Positions 14,118-23,603 are shown, counted from the first letter of the stretch. The stretch: DNA of 64,000 nucleotides from Caldisericum exile AZM16c01 (GCF_000284335.1 NC_017096.1:248001-312000), one strand, 5' to 3'. The notes: a model not told the origin generated them from the sequence alone. Numbers and translations are program-made.

Positions 14118-15769
14118 GCGAGAAATTTAAGGTTTATCTTTCTGATTGGCTGTTCAATGCTGGAATAATTGGTTTTCTCAAAATAATGACCAACGATAAT
14201 ATTGAGGATCAAAAAATTGTTACTATTGGAGAGAATTATATTGAGTTCGAAAGAGAATCTATTAAAGGTTTCTCAGAGAAGTATTTCAATACCGCTTTCA
14301 AACAATATGGTAGATACGATAGAACTTTACAAACTTTAAAGGAATTTTTAGAGGATCTTAGAAATGTAAGAGATTCCAAGAACTTGGAAACTATTTCTAG
14401 AAAGTATGAGGTTGATAAAAACAATTTAGGTTTAGAACTACCTTTGTATTTATTTAACCGTTTTAAAAATAAATTTCCCTATTTTAAGTTCTTAAACAAT
14501 GTTCTTCCTGATGATGAAGAGATTAAAAAAGATCCAAATAAAGTTGAAAAAATCTTTGAAGAAGTTGCAGCTTTGGAAGAAAAACATAAGGAAATTTATC
14601 AAAAAATCCTCGAAAATGACGTTCGATCGTACCTTAAAAATATATATGGACAAAAGAGCTTTCTTAATAATTCAATAAGGACAGGTATTTTTAATAAATT
14701 CTATAATGATTTCGAAAAACCAATTGTTGAAAATACTGTAAAACAAGAAAGCGAACTTTACTGTGTAAATTGCGGGCGTCCTGCTAAGAAGGATACTTCT
14801 TTCGACACAGGTATCTCCCCCTTTTTTGGGATTAATAAAGATGCAAGCAATTTCTTATGGAAATTTAATACCAAACTACCATTATGTGAGATATGTGAAC
14901 TCATCTATTTTTGTAGTTTTGCTGCACTTACGCCTTCCGTATACACAAAAGATAAGACTTTTTATTTCGTTAACAGCGATTCGAGTGTAATCGATTTGTA
15001 CCAGAAAAACAGACTTTTGTCTTTAGTCCTTAAGAAAGAAGGGAATCCTATTTTAGATTTTTTTCCAGAACTAATTATTGAACTACAGAAAGAAAAGGCA
15101 TATTTTTCATTAAGAAACATAGCTTTAATTGAGTTAAACCTTAATGATGGCAATTTTCCAAAAATATACTCTTTTAACATTTCCAAAGCCAAGGCATTAT
15201 ACCTGAATGAAAATGCAAATACTCTGAAAAAACTTGCAAAAGCCTCTTATAAGATAAAAGATAAGGAAAGATATGTTTTATTCGAAACAATAGAGAAAAT
15301 TCTTAGAAACGAAATCAACTACGAATTCCTTTACAGCCTTGAGCGGATGTTTTTAAGTAATTCTAACAAAAACAAACAAAATCTCAATCCATATCATTTA
15401 CAGGTTTTGAATTTATTGATTTTAAATTTTATAAAAAATACCAAAAACGAAGGGAGGAATAAAATGGATTTAGAAGAAAAAGAAGTATGGAATATTTATT
15501 TCAAAGGAAAAGAACTTTCTAAAAAAATGAGAGATAGAAACGCAGAGAACAAAATCCATACAATTGCATACAAGCTGCTTAATGCACTTAAAGCAAGTGA
15601 TGTAAATTATTTTATGGATGTTATTATGAGAACTTTTATGGCATACGAAATGGAAATACCATCTGATATGGTAAAAGTACTTTTAAAGAAGGATAACTTT
15701 TATCCTTTGGGTTATGGATTTTTAAACGGCTTTTTAGACAAGAAAGGAGATGAAAAAGAAAATGAGTAA
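14114..15769 (+). CDS. cas8b: Type I-B Cascade large subunit Cas8b (Cst1)
   Basis: A 551-residue protein with two paired cysteine motifs, CVNCG (about 217-221) and CEIC (about 256-259), the CxxC-CxxC zinc site that gives the Cst1 family its name. The large subunit recognises the PAM and recruits Cas3. The sequence is lysine- and asparagine-rich and poorly conserved elsewhere, as is normal for Cas8. Its position between cas6 and cas7 is standard for the Tneap-type I-B operon. It overlaps cas6 by four bases and cas7 by eight. A possible internal ATG with a GGGAGG upstream lies at 15464 and could yield a separate small subunit of about 100 helical residues, as reported for some I-B and I-D large subunits. 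Confidence 0.8.
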   Translation: MSEKFKVYLSDWLFNAGIIGFLKIMTNDNIEDQKIVTIGENYIEFERESIKGFSEKYFNTAFKQYGRYDRTLQTLKEFLEDLRNVRDSKNLETISRKYEVDKNNLGLELPLYLFNRFKNKFPYFKFLNNVLPDDEEIKKDPNKVEKIFEEVAALEEKHKEIYQKILENDVRSYLKNIYGQKSFLNNSIRTGIFNKFYNDFEKPIVENTVKQESELYCVNCGRPAKKDTSFDTGISPFFGINKDASNFLWKFNTKLPLCEICELIYFCSFAALTPSVYTKDKTFYFVNSDSSVIDLYQKNRLLSLVLKKEGNPILDFFPELIIELQKEKAYFSLRNIALIELNLNDGNFPKIYSFNISKAKALYLNENANTLKKLAKASYKIKDKERYVLFETIEKILRNEINYEFLYSLERMFLSNSNKNKQNLNPYHLQVLNLLILNFIKNTKNEGRNKMDLEEKEVWNIYFKGKELSKKMRDRNAENKIHTIAYKLLNALKASDVNYFMDVIMRTFMAYEMEIPSDMVKVLLKKDNFYPLGYGFLNGFLDKKGDEKENE

Positions 15770-16679
15770 GGGATTGACTTACACGGCAATTTTTGAAGCG
15801 ATGAGCTTGAACTATGGAGAAGGCACAGGTAATATTTCTGAGTTAAAAAAAATTACTAAAGGTGGGGAAACATATACTTACGTTTCACGACAAGCTATAA
15901 GGTATGATATTTACCGTTTGTTAAGAGAGAACTTTTTTGTTGATGATAAGGAGGTTCCTCTTACTAAGGAGCAGCAGGTTGTCCAATTCAAGCCTGATGC
16001 TAACATCAAAGATTATGTTGAAATGGACTTGTTCGGATACATGAAAACAGCTAAGGGGCAGAAGTCGGGTTCACGTCCCGCAGTTGTTCGAATAAGTCCT
16101 GCTATCTCTCTCGAACCCACATTGGGCGACATTGAGTTTGGAACTAACAAGAATTTTGCAGATCGAGTAGGAGCAGATCCCAATCCTTTCCAATTTGAAA
16201 ATCATTATTCTCTTTATACCTATACAATTACGATTGATTTAGACAAAGTTGGCAAAGATGAAAACGATAACATCGATCTTTCGACAAGCGAAAAAGCTGA
16301 CCGTGTAAAAATGCTACTTGAAGTACTTAAAGTGTTGAACAGAAATATCAAAGGTAGAATTGAAAACCTAAACCCCGTTTTTGCAATAGGTGGAGTTTAT
16401 AATATTAAAAATCCATTCTTTTTAAACCGGATAAAGGTTAAATATGACAGGAATAGTGGAAAGTACGCTCTTGACACTGAAATAATAAATTCAGTGCTTG
16501 ACTTAAACTTTGGCAATGAGCCTGTACGGGATAAAACATACGTTGGTTACTTAAAAGGATACTGGGCCAATGAAGAGGAATTTAATAAATTGGTCAACAA
16601 CCCAACCAATATTGGTTTATTTTTTGAAAATCTTGAGAATGAAGTTTTTAAAAATTATGGAGTAGAATTTAAGAAATGA
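15762..16679 (+). CDS. cas7: Cascade backbone protein Cas7 (Cst2/DevR)
   Basis: I choose the ATG at 15762 (305 residues, MSKGLTYTAIF); the ATG at 15750 directly abuts its Shine-Dalgarno. The family hallmarks are the N-terminal beta strand followed by SRQAIRYDIYRLL, a SGSRPAVVRISPAISLEPT segment and the C-terminal GGVYNIKNPFF region. Cas7 polymerises along the crRNA spacer to make the Cascade filament. It overlaps cas8b by eight bases and cas5 by four, so stoichiometry must be set by translation rate. Confidence 0.85.
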   Translation: MSKGLTYTAIFEAMSLNYGEGTGNISELKKITKGGETYTYVSRQAIRYDIYRLLRENFFVDDKEVPLTKEQQVVQFKPDANIKDYVEMDLFGYMKTAKGQKSGSRPAVVRISPAISLEPTLGDIEFGTNKNFADRVGADPNPFQFENHYSLYTYTITIDLDKVGKDENDNIDLSTSEKADRVKMLLEVLKVLNRNIKGRIENLNPVFAIGGVYNIKNPFFLNRIKVKYDRNSGKYALDTEIINSVLDLNFGNEPVRDKTYVGYLKGYWANEEEFNKLVNNPTNIGLFFENLENEVFKNYGVEFKK

Positions 16680-17395
16680 AAGTGTTAAAGATTAAAGCAT
16701 ATCAACCTTTTGCCTGTTACAGAAAACCAATGAATTATAATTTATGGGACACCTATCCACTACCACCATTATCTACGATTAAAGGATGGTTTCATAGTGT
16801 TATAAAGGCCAAAGAATATATCCCCTTGTCAATTAGTATTCAAGGAACTTATGCTGCTATAGTTTACGATATGCAGACCTTGCTTAAGTTTGATCGGATA
16901 AGAAGAGACGAGAAACAAATAATAATGGATTGGATAGGAAAAGCGCTCATCTCATCCCCAACATTTATTGCAACCCTATTGGACGTTGATCTTATTATTT
17001 ATATTTATTCTGAAAGCAAGGAATCATTAGATGCGTTCAGAGATAACATTTTAAAAGAAGATTTTCCGAGCATTGGAAGACATGAAGATTTAGCAAGAAT
17101 TGATTTTGTCGATTTTGTCGATTTAGAGGAAGCCAAGTTTGATGTGAGAAATGCCCATGACTTGACATACGGTATATATTTAAGTAAAGAAACGGCACTT
17201 AAATATGGACTTGGTGGAATTAATTATAGAATGAACACCAAGTATGTAATTAAATCCAATTTAAGATATTTTGAAAAGGTAGACGTGGTTTATGTAGATA
17301 ATGGTAGAATTGATAAAGGAAATTTTCTTTTTGACAAAGAGGATAACAGAATTGTGGAGCTTATAAATTTGGAAAGCAAAAATGACAATTGCTAA
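16676..17395 (+). CDS. cas5: Cascade subunit Cas5 (Cst5-type)
   Basis: A 239-residue RAMP protein. The N-terminal strand MKVLKIKAYQPFACYRKP leads into a Y-PLPPLSTIKGWFHSV segment characteristic of Cas5t. Cas5 caps the 5' handle of the crRNA and contacts Cas8. The ATG overlaps the cas7 stop by four bases and the gene overlaps cas3 by 14 bases. No catalytic His is needed here because Cas6 is encoded separately. Confidence 0.83.
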   Translation: MKVLKIKAYQPFACYRKPMNYNLWDTYPLPPLSTIKGWFHSVIKAKEYIPLSISIQGTYAAIVYDMQTLLKFDRIRRDEKQIIMDWIGKALISSPTFIATLLDVDLIIYIYSESKESLDAFRDNILKEDFPSIGRHEDLARIDFVDFVDLEEAKFDVRNAHDLTYGIYLSKETALKYGLGGINYRMNTKYVIKSNLRYFEKVDVVYVDNGRIDKGNFLFDKEDNRIVELINLESKNDNC

Positions 17396-19628
17396 AGTAT
17401 TTTTTAAAGAAAATGGACAATTCGAAATTGAGACTTTAGAGCAACATACCGATAATTTATTAAAAAACTACGAAAATTTTAAGACGAAATACGAAGGTGA
17501 TTTGTCGAGATTAGAATTAGGGAAAAATTTCTTGGAATTATTGAGAATAGCCTGTATTTTTCACGACCTCGGAAAAGTTTCTTCTGCTTTTCAAAACAAA
17601 GTAAAAAGACTTTTAAAGAAAAATGAAGAATTTCATAAAGATCAAAGCGAAGAGATACCTCATAATTTTCTCTCTGTTGCGTTTCTGCCAGATCAAAACT
17701 TGCTTAATTTGAGTGCAGACGAAGAATACTATAAGTTATTTTATGCAATTGCATTTCATCATGACAGGAAAATTAATTTTACTGAACAAGATCTAAAAAA
17801 AGTTATTAATGAAGATCTCTCAAAAAAAATCGAAGAACTTTCCTGGATTAAAAAGTATGGTCTAAGTATATCAGAAAATTTGTGGGACAATTACTATAAG
17901 CTTCTTGATCTTAATTCATCAAATATATTTAATAGAATAAGGAGAGATAGAGAATTTATTTTATTGAAAGGTTTATTACATAGATTAGACCACTCATCAT
18001 CAGCACATTTACCTGTCGAAACAGAGAAAATTGAAGAGCCAAGAAGCAAACTTGTTAGCTATATTAAAGATAACGGTAGTACGCTAAAAGATTTTCAGAA
18101 AGAAGCGGAAAAGTATTCTGATAAAAACGTAATACTTACTGCCTCAACCGGGATAGGGAAAACTGAATTTGCATTGAACTGGATAGGTGAACAAAAGGCG
18201 TTTTATACGCTTCCTGTAAGGGTGTCCGTGAATGCGATGTATGAAAGATTTGCTGAAATTTTCGGTCCAGAAAAAGTAGGTCTTCTCCATAGCGATAGTT
18301 TATTCTATAACTTGGATTTTTTCTCAAACAAGTATGATATCTGGGAAGAAGACTCAGGAATTGAAGAAGGTATACACAGGACACTTCTCTCAAGACAACT
18401 ATCTTTACCAATTACCGTGACAACAGCGGATCAGATGTTTACTTCGGTCTTTAAGTGGAGAGGTTACGAAAAAATTTATGGAACTCTAATGTATTCAAAA
18501 GTTATCATAGATGAGCCACAAAGTTATTCGCCTCAGATACTCGCGATGATAATTAAGTCTTTGGAAGAGATCTCAGATCTTGGAGGTAAGTTTTGCATTA
18601 TAAGTGCAACAAATCATCCTTTTGTGTTGGACCAATTAATGAGGATAAATAACAAACCTGAAATAATTGGACCTGTTTTAGATAATGGAGAAAGACATAA
18701 GCTAAAGATAGAGGATTCAGAAATTGAAGATTTAACCTTGACAATAAAGAAATATTATGACGAGGGCAAAAAAATTATTGTGCTTGTAAATACTGTAAAT
18801 AAAGCACAGGAAGTTTTTAAGAAATTCAAGGAAATAGGAAATGTGAAAATGCTTCATTCGCAGTTTATCCAGCGTGACAGAAGAAATAAAGAAAAGGAAA
18901 TAATGAAGGATCAAAAAGAAAGCGGGCCTGTTATTTGGATAACAACCCAAATTATCGAAGCATCACTGAATATTGATTACGACGTATTGTTTACAGAGAT
19001 TTCTTCGTTAGACTCTTTGATTCAAAGAATGGGAAGAATATACAGGGGCAGAGGTAGATATATAAGCAAATCTGATTTTCCCAATGTTTTCATTAGTAGT
19101 GTCGATCCATCGGACAATTTTAAGATATATGATAAGGAAATTGTTAGTTTCACTAAAGATGTTTTATCAAAATATGATGCTAAAATAATAACAGAAGACA
19201 TAAAAATTGAAATGATGAAAAACGTTTATGATACGAAGAGGATTGAAGGCACTAAATATTACAAAAAGTTTAAAGAAGCATTTGCTTTGTTAGAAAGTGG
19301 ATTCGAATCGCAAACAAAGGATGAAGCGCAAAAACTATTTAGAGATATTGCAAATCTTCTTGTTATTCCTGAGAATGTCTACATAGAAAACAAAGAAAAA
19401 ATAGAAGATGCACTTTCTGTAATAAACGACAAGAACCAAAATTTGGCTAAAAGAGTTGAGGCTATAAAAAGCTTTAATGAGTTTACTGTAAGTGTCCCTT
19501 TATACAAGGTTAACCGATCACAAATTGAAAAAAAAGACAAAGTATATGTAGTAAAAGCACACTATGACCAAAATATGGGACTGTTTTTTAGTAATCATGA
19601 TGATGACCTTTTTTCTAATATAATTTAA
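17382..19628 (+). CDS. cas3: CRISPR helicase-nuclease Cas3 (HD fused)
   Basis: A 748-residue HD nuclease-SF2 helicase fusion that degrades target DNA after Cascade binding. HD ligands are visible: His22, His61-Asp62 (FHDLGK), His94, His126/His127 and the HRLDH cluster at 200-204. Helicase motifs: Walker A TASTGIGKTE (253-262), DEPQ box (377-380), SAT (408-410), and a C-terminal domain with a QIIEASLNID motif and an RMGRIYRGRG arginine finger region. Both halves look intact, so the system is probably active. DEPQ instead of DEVH/DEAH is within normal Cas3 variation. It is co-translated with cas5 (14-base overlap) and touches cas4 by one base. Confidence 0.92.
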   Translation: MTIAKVFFKENGQFEIETLEQHTDNLLKNYENFKTKYEGDLSRLELGKNFLELLRIACIFHDLGKVSSAFQNKVKRLLKKNEEFHKDQSEEIPHNFLSVAFLPDQNLLNLSADEEYYKLFYAIAFHHDRKINFTEQDLKKVINEDLSKKIEELSWIKKYGLSISENLWDNYYKLLDLNSSNIFNRIRRDREFILLKGLLHRLDHSSSAHLPVETEKIEEPRSKLVSYIKDNGSTLKDFQKEAEKYSDKNVILTASTGIGKTEFALNWIGEQKAFYTLPVRVSVNAMYERFAEIFGPEKVGLLHSDSLFYNLDFFSNKYDIWEEDSGIEEGIHRTLLSRQLSLPITVTTADQMFTSVFKWRGYEKIYGTLMYSKVIIDEPQSYSPQILAMIIKSLEEISDLGGKFCIISATNHPFVLDQLMRINNKPEIIGPVLDNGERHKLKIEDSEIEDLTLTIKKYYDEGKKIIVLVNTVNKAQEVFKKFKEIGNVKMLHSQFIQRDRRNKEKEIMKDQKESGPVIWITTQIIEASLNIDYDVLFTEISSLDSLIQRMGRIYRGRGRYISKSDFPNVFISSVDPSDNFKIYDKEIVSFTKDVLSKYDAKIITEDIKIEMMKNVYDTKRIEGTKYYKKFKEAFALLESGFESQTKDEAQKLFRDIANLLVIPENVYIENKEKIEDALSVINDKNQNLAKRVEAIKSFNEFTVSVPLYKVNRSQIEKKDKVYVVKAHYDQNMGLFFSNHDDDLFSNII

Positions 19629-20137
19629 TGAAAGATAAAAACTTTGACGAATTAAAAATCACTGGATTAAGAATTAATTATCTTCATGTATGTAAAAGGA
19701 AGCTATGGCTCTTTGATAGGGGAATTAGAATGGAGCATACATCTAATATGGTCTTATTAGGCTCATTACTCCAAGACTATTATTACCAAAGGAAGGAAAG
19801 GAAAAACATTCTAATTGATAATCTTATTCAAATAGATATAATAGACAACGAGTCGATCAGAGAGGTGAAGTATTCAAATAAACTCAAGGAAGCCGACGAA
19901 GCACAGCTTTTATACTATCTTTACTATCTTAAGAGACTTGGTGTTTCCAAGAAAGGTATATTGAACTACCCAAAGATTAAAAGAAGAGAAGAACTTATTT
20001 TGACTGAAGAGCTTGAGAAAGAAGTAGAAAAAGATTTAGAAGAAGCAAAAAAAGTTTTGTCGCTTAATAAGCCTCCGAAAGTTGAAAAAAAGACATTTTG
20101 CTCAAAATGTGCCTATTTTGAATTCTGCTGGAGTTAA
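19628..20137 (+). CDS. cas4: Adaptation nuclease Cas4
   Basis: A 169-residue RecB-like nuclease. Cys22 near the N-terminus and Cys158, Cys161 and Cys167 at the end form the four-cysteine iron-sulfur site. The nuclease core has IQIDII with Asp70 and IREVKY with Glu79 and Lys81, followed by the EADEAQLLYYL motif IV helix. Cas4 trims prespacers and helps select the PAM side during adaptation. It lies between cas3 and cas1 with one-base and two-base junctions. Its length is at the short end of the family but all key residues are present. Confidence 0.92.
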   Translation: MKDKNFDELKITGLRINYLHVCKRKLWLFDRGIRMEHTSNMVLLGSLLQDYYYQRKERKNILIDNLIQIDIIDNESIREVKYSNKLKEADEAQLLYYLYYLKRLGVSKKGILNYPKIKRREELILTEELEKEVEKDLEEAKKVLSLNKPPKVEKKTFCSKCAYFEFCWS

Positions 20138-20139
20138 CA

Positions 20140-21120
20140 ATGAGTAGACCTTATTATATTTTTTCAAATGGTAGGTTGTCAAGAAAAGAAAACACACTTT
20201 ATGTTGAAAATGCTAATGAAGAGAAAAGGGCAATCCCCATTGAGGATGTTGAGGTTCTCCACATTTTTAGTGAGATTGATTTAAATAGTAAAGTTCTAAA
20301 CTTTTTAGCACAGCATAATATAGCAGTTCACTTTTATAATTATTACGGTTTTTATTCGGGTAGTTTTATGCCGAAGGAAAGTAATACCTCTGGACACCTT
20401 ACAGTAAAACAAGTTGAGCACTATCTTGATTTTGAAAAGAGGAGATATATTGCAATTTCATTTGTTGAGGGAGCCATACATCATATGAGAAGAAATTTGA
20501 GAGAATACAAAGAAACGGAGGATTTTATAGATGTAATGAGCATGGAATTAGCAAATGTATACGAAGCAAAGCTAATAAGTGAACTTATGGGTTGTGAAGG
20601 AAGAGCAAGAGATGCTTATTATAAAGCATTTAATACTATTTTCAATGGAAAAATTGAAATAAAGAAAAGACAAAAACATCCCCCAAACAATCCAGTTAAC
20701 GCATTAATTTCATTTGGTAACTCTATTATATATTCTGTTGTACTAACGCAAATTTACCTTACTCAACTTAACCCAACTATAAGTTATCTTCATGAGCCAG
20801 GGGAAAAACGATACTCGCTAAGTCTTGATATAGCAGAAATTTTTAAGCCGCTTATTGCAGATCCAGTTATCTTTAAACTTGTAAACAATAATATGTTGAC
20901 TGCTGGAGATTTTGAACAAGACTTGAATTTTTGCTATTTAACAGAACAAGGAAAGAAGAAATTCTTGAAGGAATTAGATCAAAAACTTAACACGACTATT
21001 AGGCATAGGAAATTAAGAAGAAATGTTTCATACAAACTTTTAATTAGGCTTGAATGTTATAAACTAATTAAACACTTAATAGGTGACGAGCTTTATCGTC
21101 CTTTTAAGGCTTGGTGGTAA
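20140..21120 (+). CDS. cas1: CRISPR integrase Cas1
   Basis: A 326-residue Cas1. The N-terminal beta domain begins with a strand and IPIEDVEVLHIFSEI. The C-terminal helical domain contains the metal-binding catalytic residues: Glu153 (GCEGRARDAYY), His218 (YLHEPG) and Glu233 (LDIAEIFKP). With Cas2 it inserts spacers at the leader end of the array. The gene is intact and is followed by cas2 after two bases. Confidence 0.95.
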   Translation: MSRPYYIFSNGRLSRKENTLYVENANEEKRAIPIEDVEVLHIFSEIDLNSKVLNFLAQHNIAVHFYNYYGFYSGSFMPKESNTSGHLTVKQVEHYLDFEKRRYIAISFVEGAIHHMRRNLREYKETEDFIDVMSMELANVYEAKLISELMGCEGRARDAYYKAFNTIFNGKIEIKKRQKHPPNNPVNALISFGNSIIYSVVLTQIYLTQLNPTISYLHEPGEKRYSLSLDIAEIFKPLIADPVIFKLVNNNMLTAGDFEQDLNFCYLTEQGKKKFLKELDQKLNTTIRHRKLRRNVSYKLLIRLECYKLIKHLIGDELYRPFKAWW

Positions 21121-21122
21121 TT

Positions 21123-21389
21123 ATGTCTTATATGATTGTTGTGTATGATGTGGAAGAGGAAAGAATAAACAAAGCAAGAAAAGTTCTAAAGAAATATTTT
21201 CTGTGGGTTCAGAATTCCGTTTTTGAAGGGGAAATTACGGAAGGTAAATTTGAAAAGTGTAGAATAGAATTATCAAAGGTGCTCGATTTAAAAAGAGATT
21301 CGATTTACTTTTATAGAATCGAGAATAAGTTTAATTATAAGAAAGTTGTGCTTGGAATAGAGAAGGAGATTACCGATAATTTTATATAA
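21123..21389 (+). CDS. cas2: CRISPR adaptation protein Cas2
   Basis: The start is the ATG at 21123, giving 88 residues (MSYMIVVYDVEEERINKARK). The ferredoxin-like fold with Asp9 in VVYDV and a KYFLWVQNSVFEGEI strand is the Cas2 signature. It forms the bridge of the Cas1-Cas2 integrase. It is the last gene of the operon and is followed by the leader. Confidence 0.93.
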   Translation: MSYMIVVYDVEEERINKARKVLKKYFLWVQNSVFEGEITEGKFEKCRIELSKVLDLKRDSIYFYRIENKFNYKKVVLGIEKEITDNFI

Positions 21390-21622
21390 TCGCATCGAAG
21401 GTATTTTTTGGCTTTTAACTAAAAGAACTGTATTTTATACAAGCTTGTTAAAGTTATTTATCACTATTAAAAAAATGGATTAGCGGGTCGATGCAAAAAT
21501 GACCTCCGTTAAATGACTTTTATACAAAAATTTTACTTTTATGATATAATTATAAAAAATATGTAAACGTTAATGCCATCAGGCTTAGCTTACCTTGAAA
21601 ATTATGCTATTTTTAAAAAGGG
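21390..21622 (+). promoter_or_regulatory. CRISPR leader
   Basis: An AT-rich 233-bp non-coding stretch between cas2 and the first repeat. It holds a clear -10 box TATAAT at 21545-21550, but the -35 is not consensus. Its place at the end opposite to the degenerate last repeat makes it the leader, where transcription starts and new spacers enter. No gene is seen in it. Confidence 0.75.
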
Positions 21623-23081
21623 GTTTTATCTGAACCATGTGGGATATAAAGATATCAGAACCATTAAATTTTATCCCATAGCCTGAAGAAGTTTTATCTG
21701 AACCATGTGGGATATAAAGGAAAGATGTGTTGCAAGGTCGTCAACAAAATTGAGAGTTTTATCTGAACCATGTGGGATATAAAGCAACAATTATTTGCGG
21801 GCCCAGAGGCGAGAGAAAAAGTTTTATCTGAACCATGTGGGATATAAAGCAAAAAGAAAGATAGGAGGTGAGAAAATGGAATTAGTTTTATCTGAACCAT
21901 GTGGGATATAAAGTACTTAAAAGATTATCCAAAAGCATATACGGTTGAGTTTTATCTGAACCATGTGGGATATAAAGGCAAGAAATTTAAAAGTAGAAGC
22001 AAGAGATTTAATAGTTTTATCTGAACCATGTGGGATATAAAGTCGCAAAAGCTTTGAAAATAAATAGGGGAGCTTTCAGTTTTATCTGAACCATGTGGGA
22101 TATAAAGTTGCAAAAAACTCGCATCACAACTGCAACATTTTGCGTTTTATCTGAACCATGTGGGATATAAAGTCAGTATGGTGCATAATATAAAGTGTAT
22201 CAAAAAAGGTTTTATCTGAACCATGTGGGATATAAAGTTCGTAAATGCTTGTGTCTATTTTTTCTGTGTAATAGTTTTATCTGAACCATGTGGGATATAA
22301 AGCATCACTTTATTCACAGAAGGAGTAAGGCTTTTAGTTTTATCTGAACCATGTGGGATATAAAGAAAGAAATAGGGTTGTTCTGGGAGTTTTTAGACAG
22401 AGTTTTATCTGAACCATGTGGGATATAAAGTTCTATCTCATTGACAAGATTAGCATTGCCTACTTTGTTTTATCTGAACCATGTGGGATATAAAGCTTGT
22501 GCAGACTAACTTTATCTGCGTTAAGTCTCCTGTTTTATCTGAACCATGTGGGATATAAAGAAATGCAAATCGCCAAGCGGTATAAGATACACCTTAGTTT
22601 TATCTGAACCATGTGGGATATAAAGATAGATTTAACGAATTTTGACAGAATTCACTTCTGGGTTTTATCTGAACCATGTGGGATATAAAGCTTGTTTGGA
22701 GAGGAGATTTCGTAAAGTTCTATTTGGTTTTATCTGAACCATGTGGGATATAAAGGCTTCAGAAATACGAAGAAGGGAAAAGAATGCACCGTTTTATCTG
22801 AACCATGTGGGATATAAAGAGTCTATGTATGGCAAACAATTGATAATCTTTTTCCACGTTTTATCTGAACCATGTGGGATATAAAGTAAGGAATTACTGA
22901 TCTAAATGGTTTACTATTTACTGTTTTATCTGAACCATGTGGGATATAAAGTTAACAAGAGAAGAGTTAAGCATTATACTTTACAGAGTTTTATCTGAAC
23001 CATGTGGGATATAAAGACACCATAATCTTTTAGAATGCTAATCAGATTGCTTGTTTTATCTGAACCATGTGGGATGTAAAT
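21623..23081 (+). CRISPR. Type I-B CRISPR array, 23 repeats and 22 spacers
   Basis: Repeats are 29 bp, beginning GTTTTATCTG and ending GTGGGATATAAAG, with starts at 21623, 21691, 21756, 21821, 21885, 21949, 22014, 22079, 22144, 22209, 22274, 22337, 22402, 22467, 22532, 22597, 22662, 22727, 22791, 22858, 22923, 22988 and 23053. Spacers are 34-39 bp, mostly 36. Only the last repeat is altered, with two changes near its 3' end (GATGTAAAT), which marks the old trailer end. Transcription is therefore on the plus strand and the crRNA 5' handle would be ATATAAAG. All spacers look different from each other. Targets cannot be identified without a search. Confidence 0.98.
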
Positions 23082-23146
23082 TAATGAACTTTCTTCTCAT
23101 ACAAATACCGAAGGAGAAATTTTAAAACAAAAAAGGAGGTATTAAA

Positions 23147-23392
23147 ATGTCTAAAAAAAATTTAACAAATGAATTGAAGGATTGGTTGCTTTCAAACTAC
23201 ACTTATGACAGCAGTTTTTATGATAGGTTGTATAAGGATGAAGTTAAAGATGAAGAGATGAATTATTTTGTTACGATTATGCTACAAACCCATCTAATGC
23301 AATTGTACAATCTTGTTGCAATTCTTAAAGACTATGGGGTTGGAAACGCTGAATTGATTAATGAGATTAAAAATAGGTTGGATGGCAAATGA
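23147..23392 (+). CDS. Small hypothetical protein beside the CRISPR array
   Basis: An 81-residue protein I do not recognise. AAAGGAGG lies seven bases before the ATG, so it is probably translated. It is acidic in the middle (KDEVKDEEM), mostly helical, and without cysteines, signal peptide or membrane segment. It begins 65 bp after the last repeat on the same strand and may be read from array transcription. Association with CRISPR function is only positional. Confidence 0.55.
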   Translation: MSKKNLTNELKDWLLSNYTYDSSFYDRLYKDEVKDEEMNYFVTIMLQTHLMQLYNLVAILKDYGVGNAELINEIKNRLDGK

Positions 23393-23481
23393 AACTTCTT
23401 TAAATAATATTTGTAAAGTTAATATCTTCTATACATTCTAATCACCATCTATAGTTGCTGTAAAAATTTTTAGAAGAGTAT

Positions 23482-23603
23482 GTTTTTTTTACCCTACCCT
23501 TGAGGGATTGAAACATAATTATGTAGGGTGGTGTCAGGTTTACTGTTTTTGTTTTTTAGCGTGCTTAAAAAGAATTGAAACCAATTTTCGAGAGGATTAA
23601 AAC
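23482..23603 (+). CRISPR. Relict CRISPR repeats of a different family
   Basis: Bases 23482-23514 (poly-T then ACCCTACCCTTGAGGGATTGAAAC) look like the widespread thermophile repeat type ending ATTGAAAC. Bases 23551-23581 (GTTTTTTAGCG...AGAATTGAAAC) are a more decayed relative. The DNA between them (23515-23550) is 36 bp, a normal spacer length. A third scrap ending GAGGATTAAAAC stops at 23603. None resembles the 29-bp repeat of the main array except in general layout. The interval 23393-23644 holds no gene. Confidence 0.5.

Noticed and set aside
18508-18519. DEPQ in Cas3 as a mutated, inactive helicase motif II
   Set aside because: The Asp-Glu pair is retained and the third and fourth positions vary widely in Cas3; the remaining motifs are intact.
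21694-23060. Open frames within the CRISPR array
   Set aside because: They are created by the periodic repeat sequence and have no independent coding signal.
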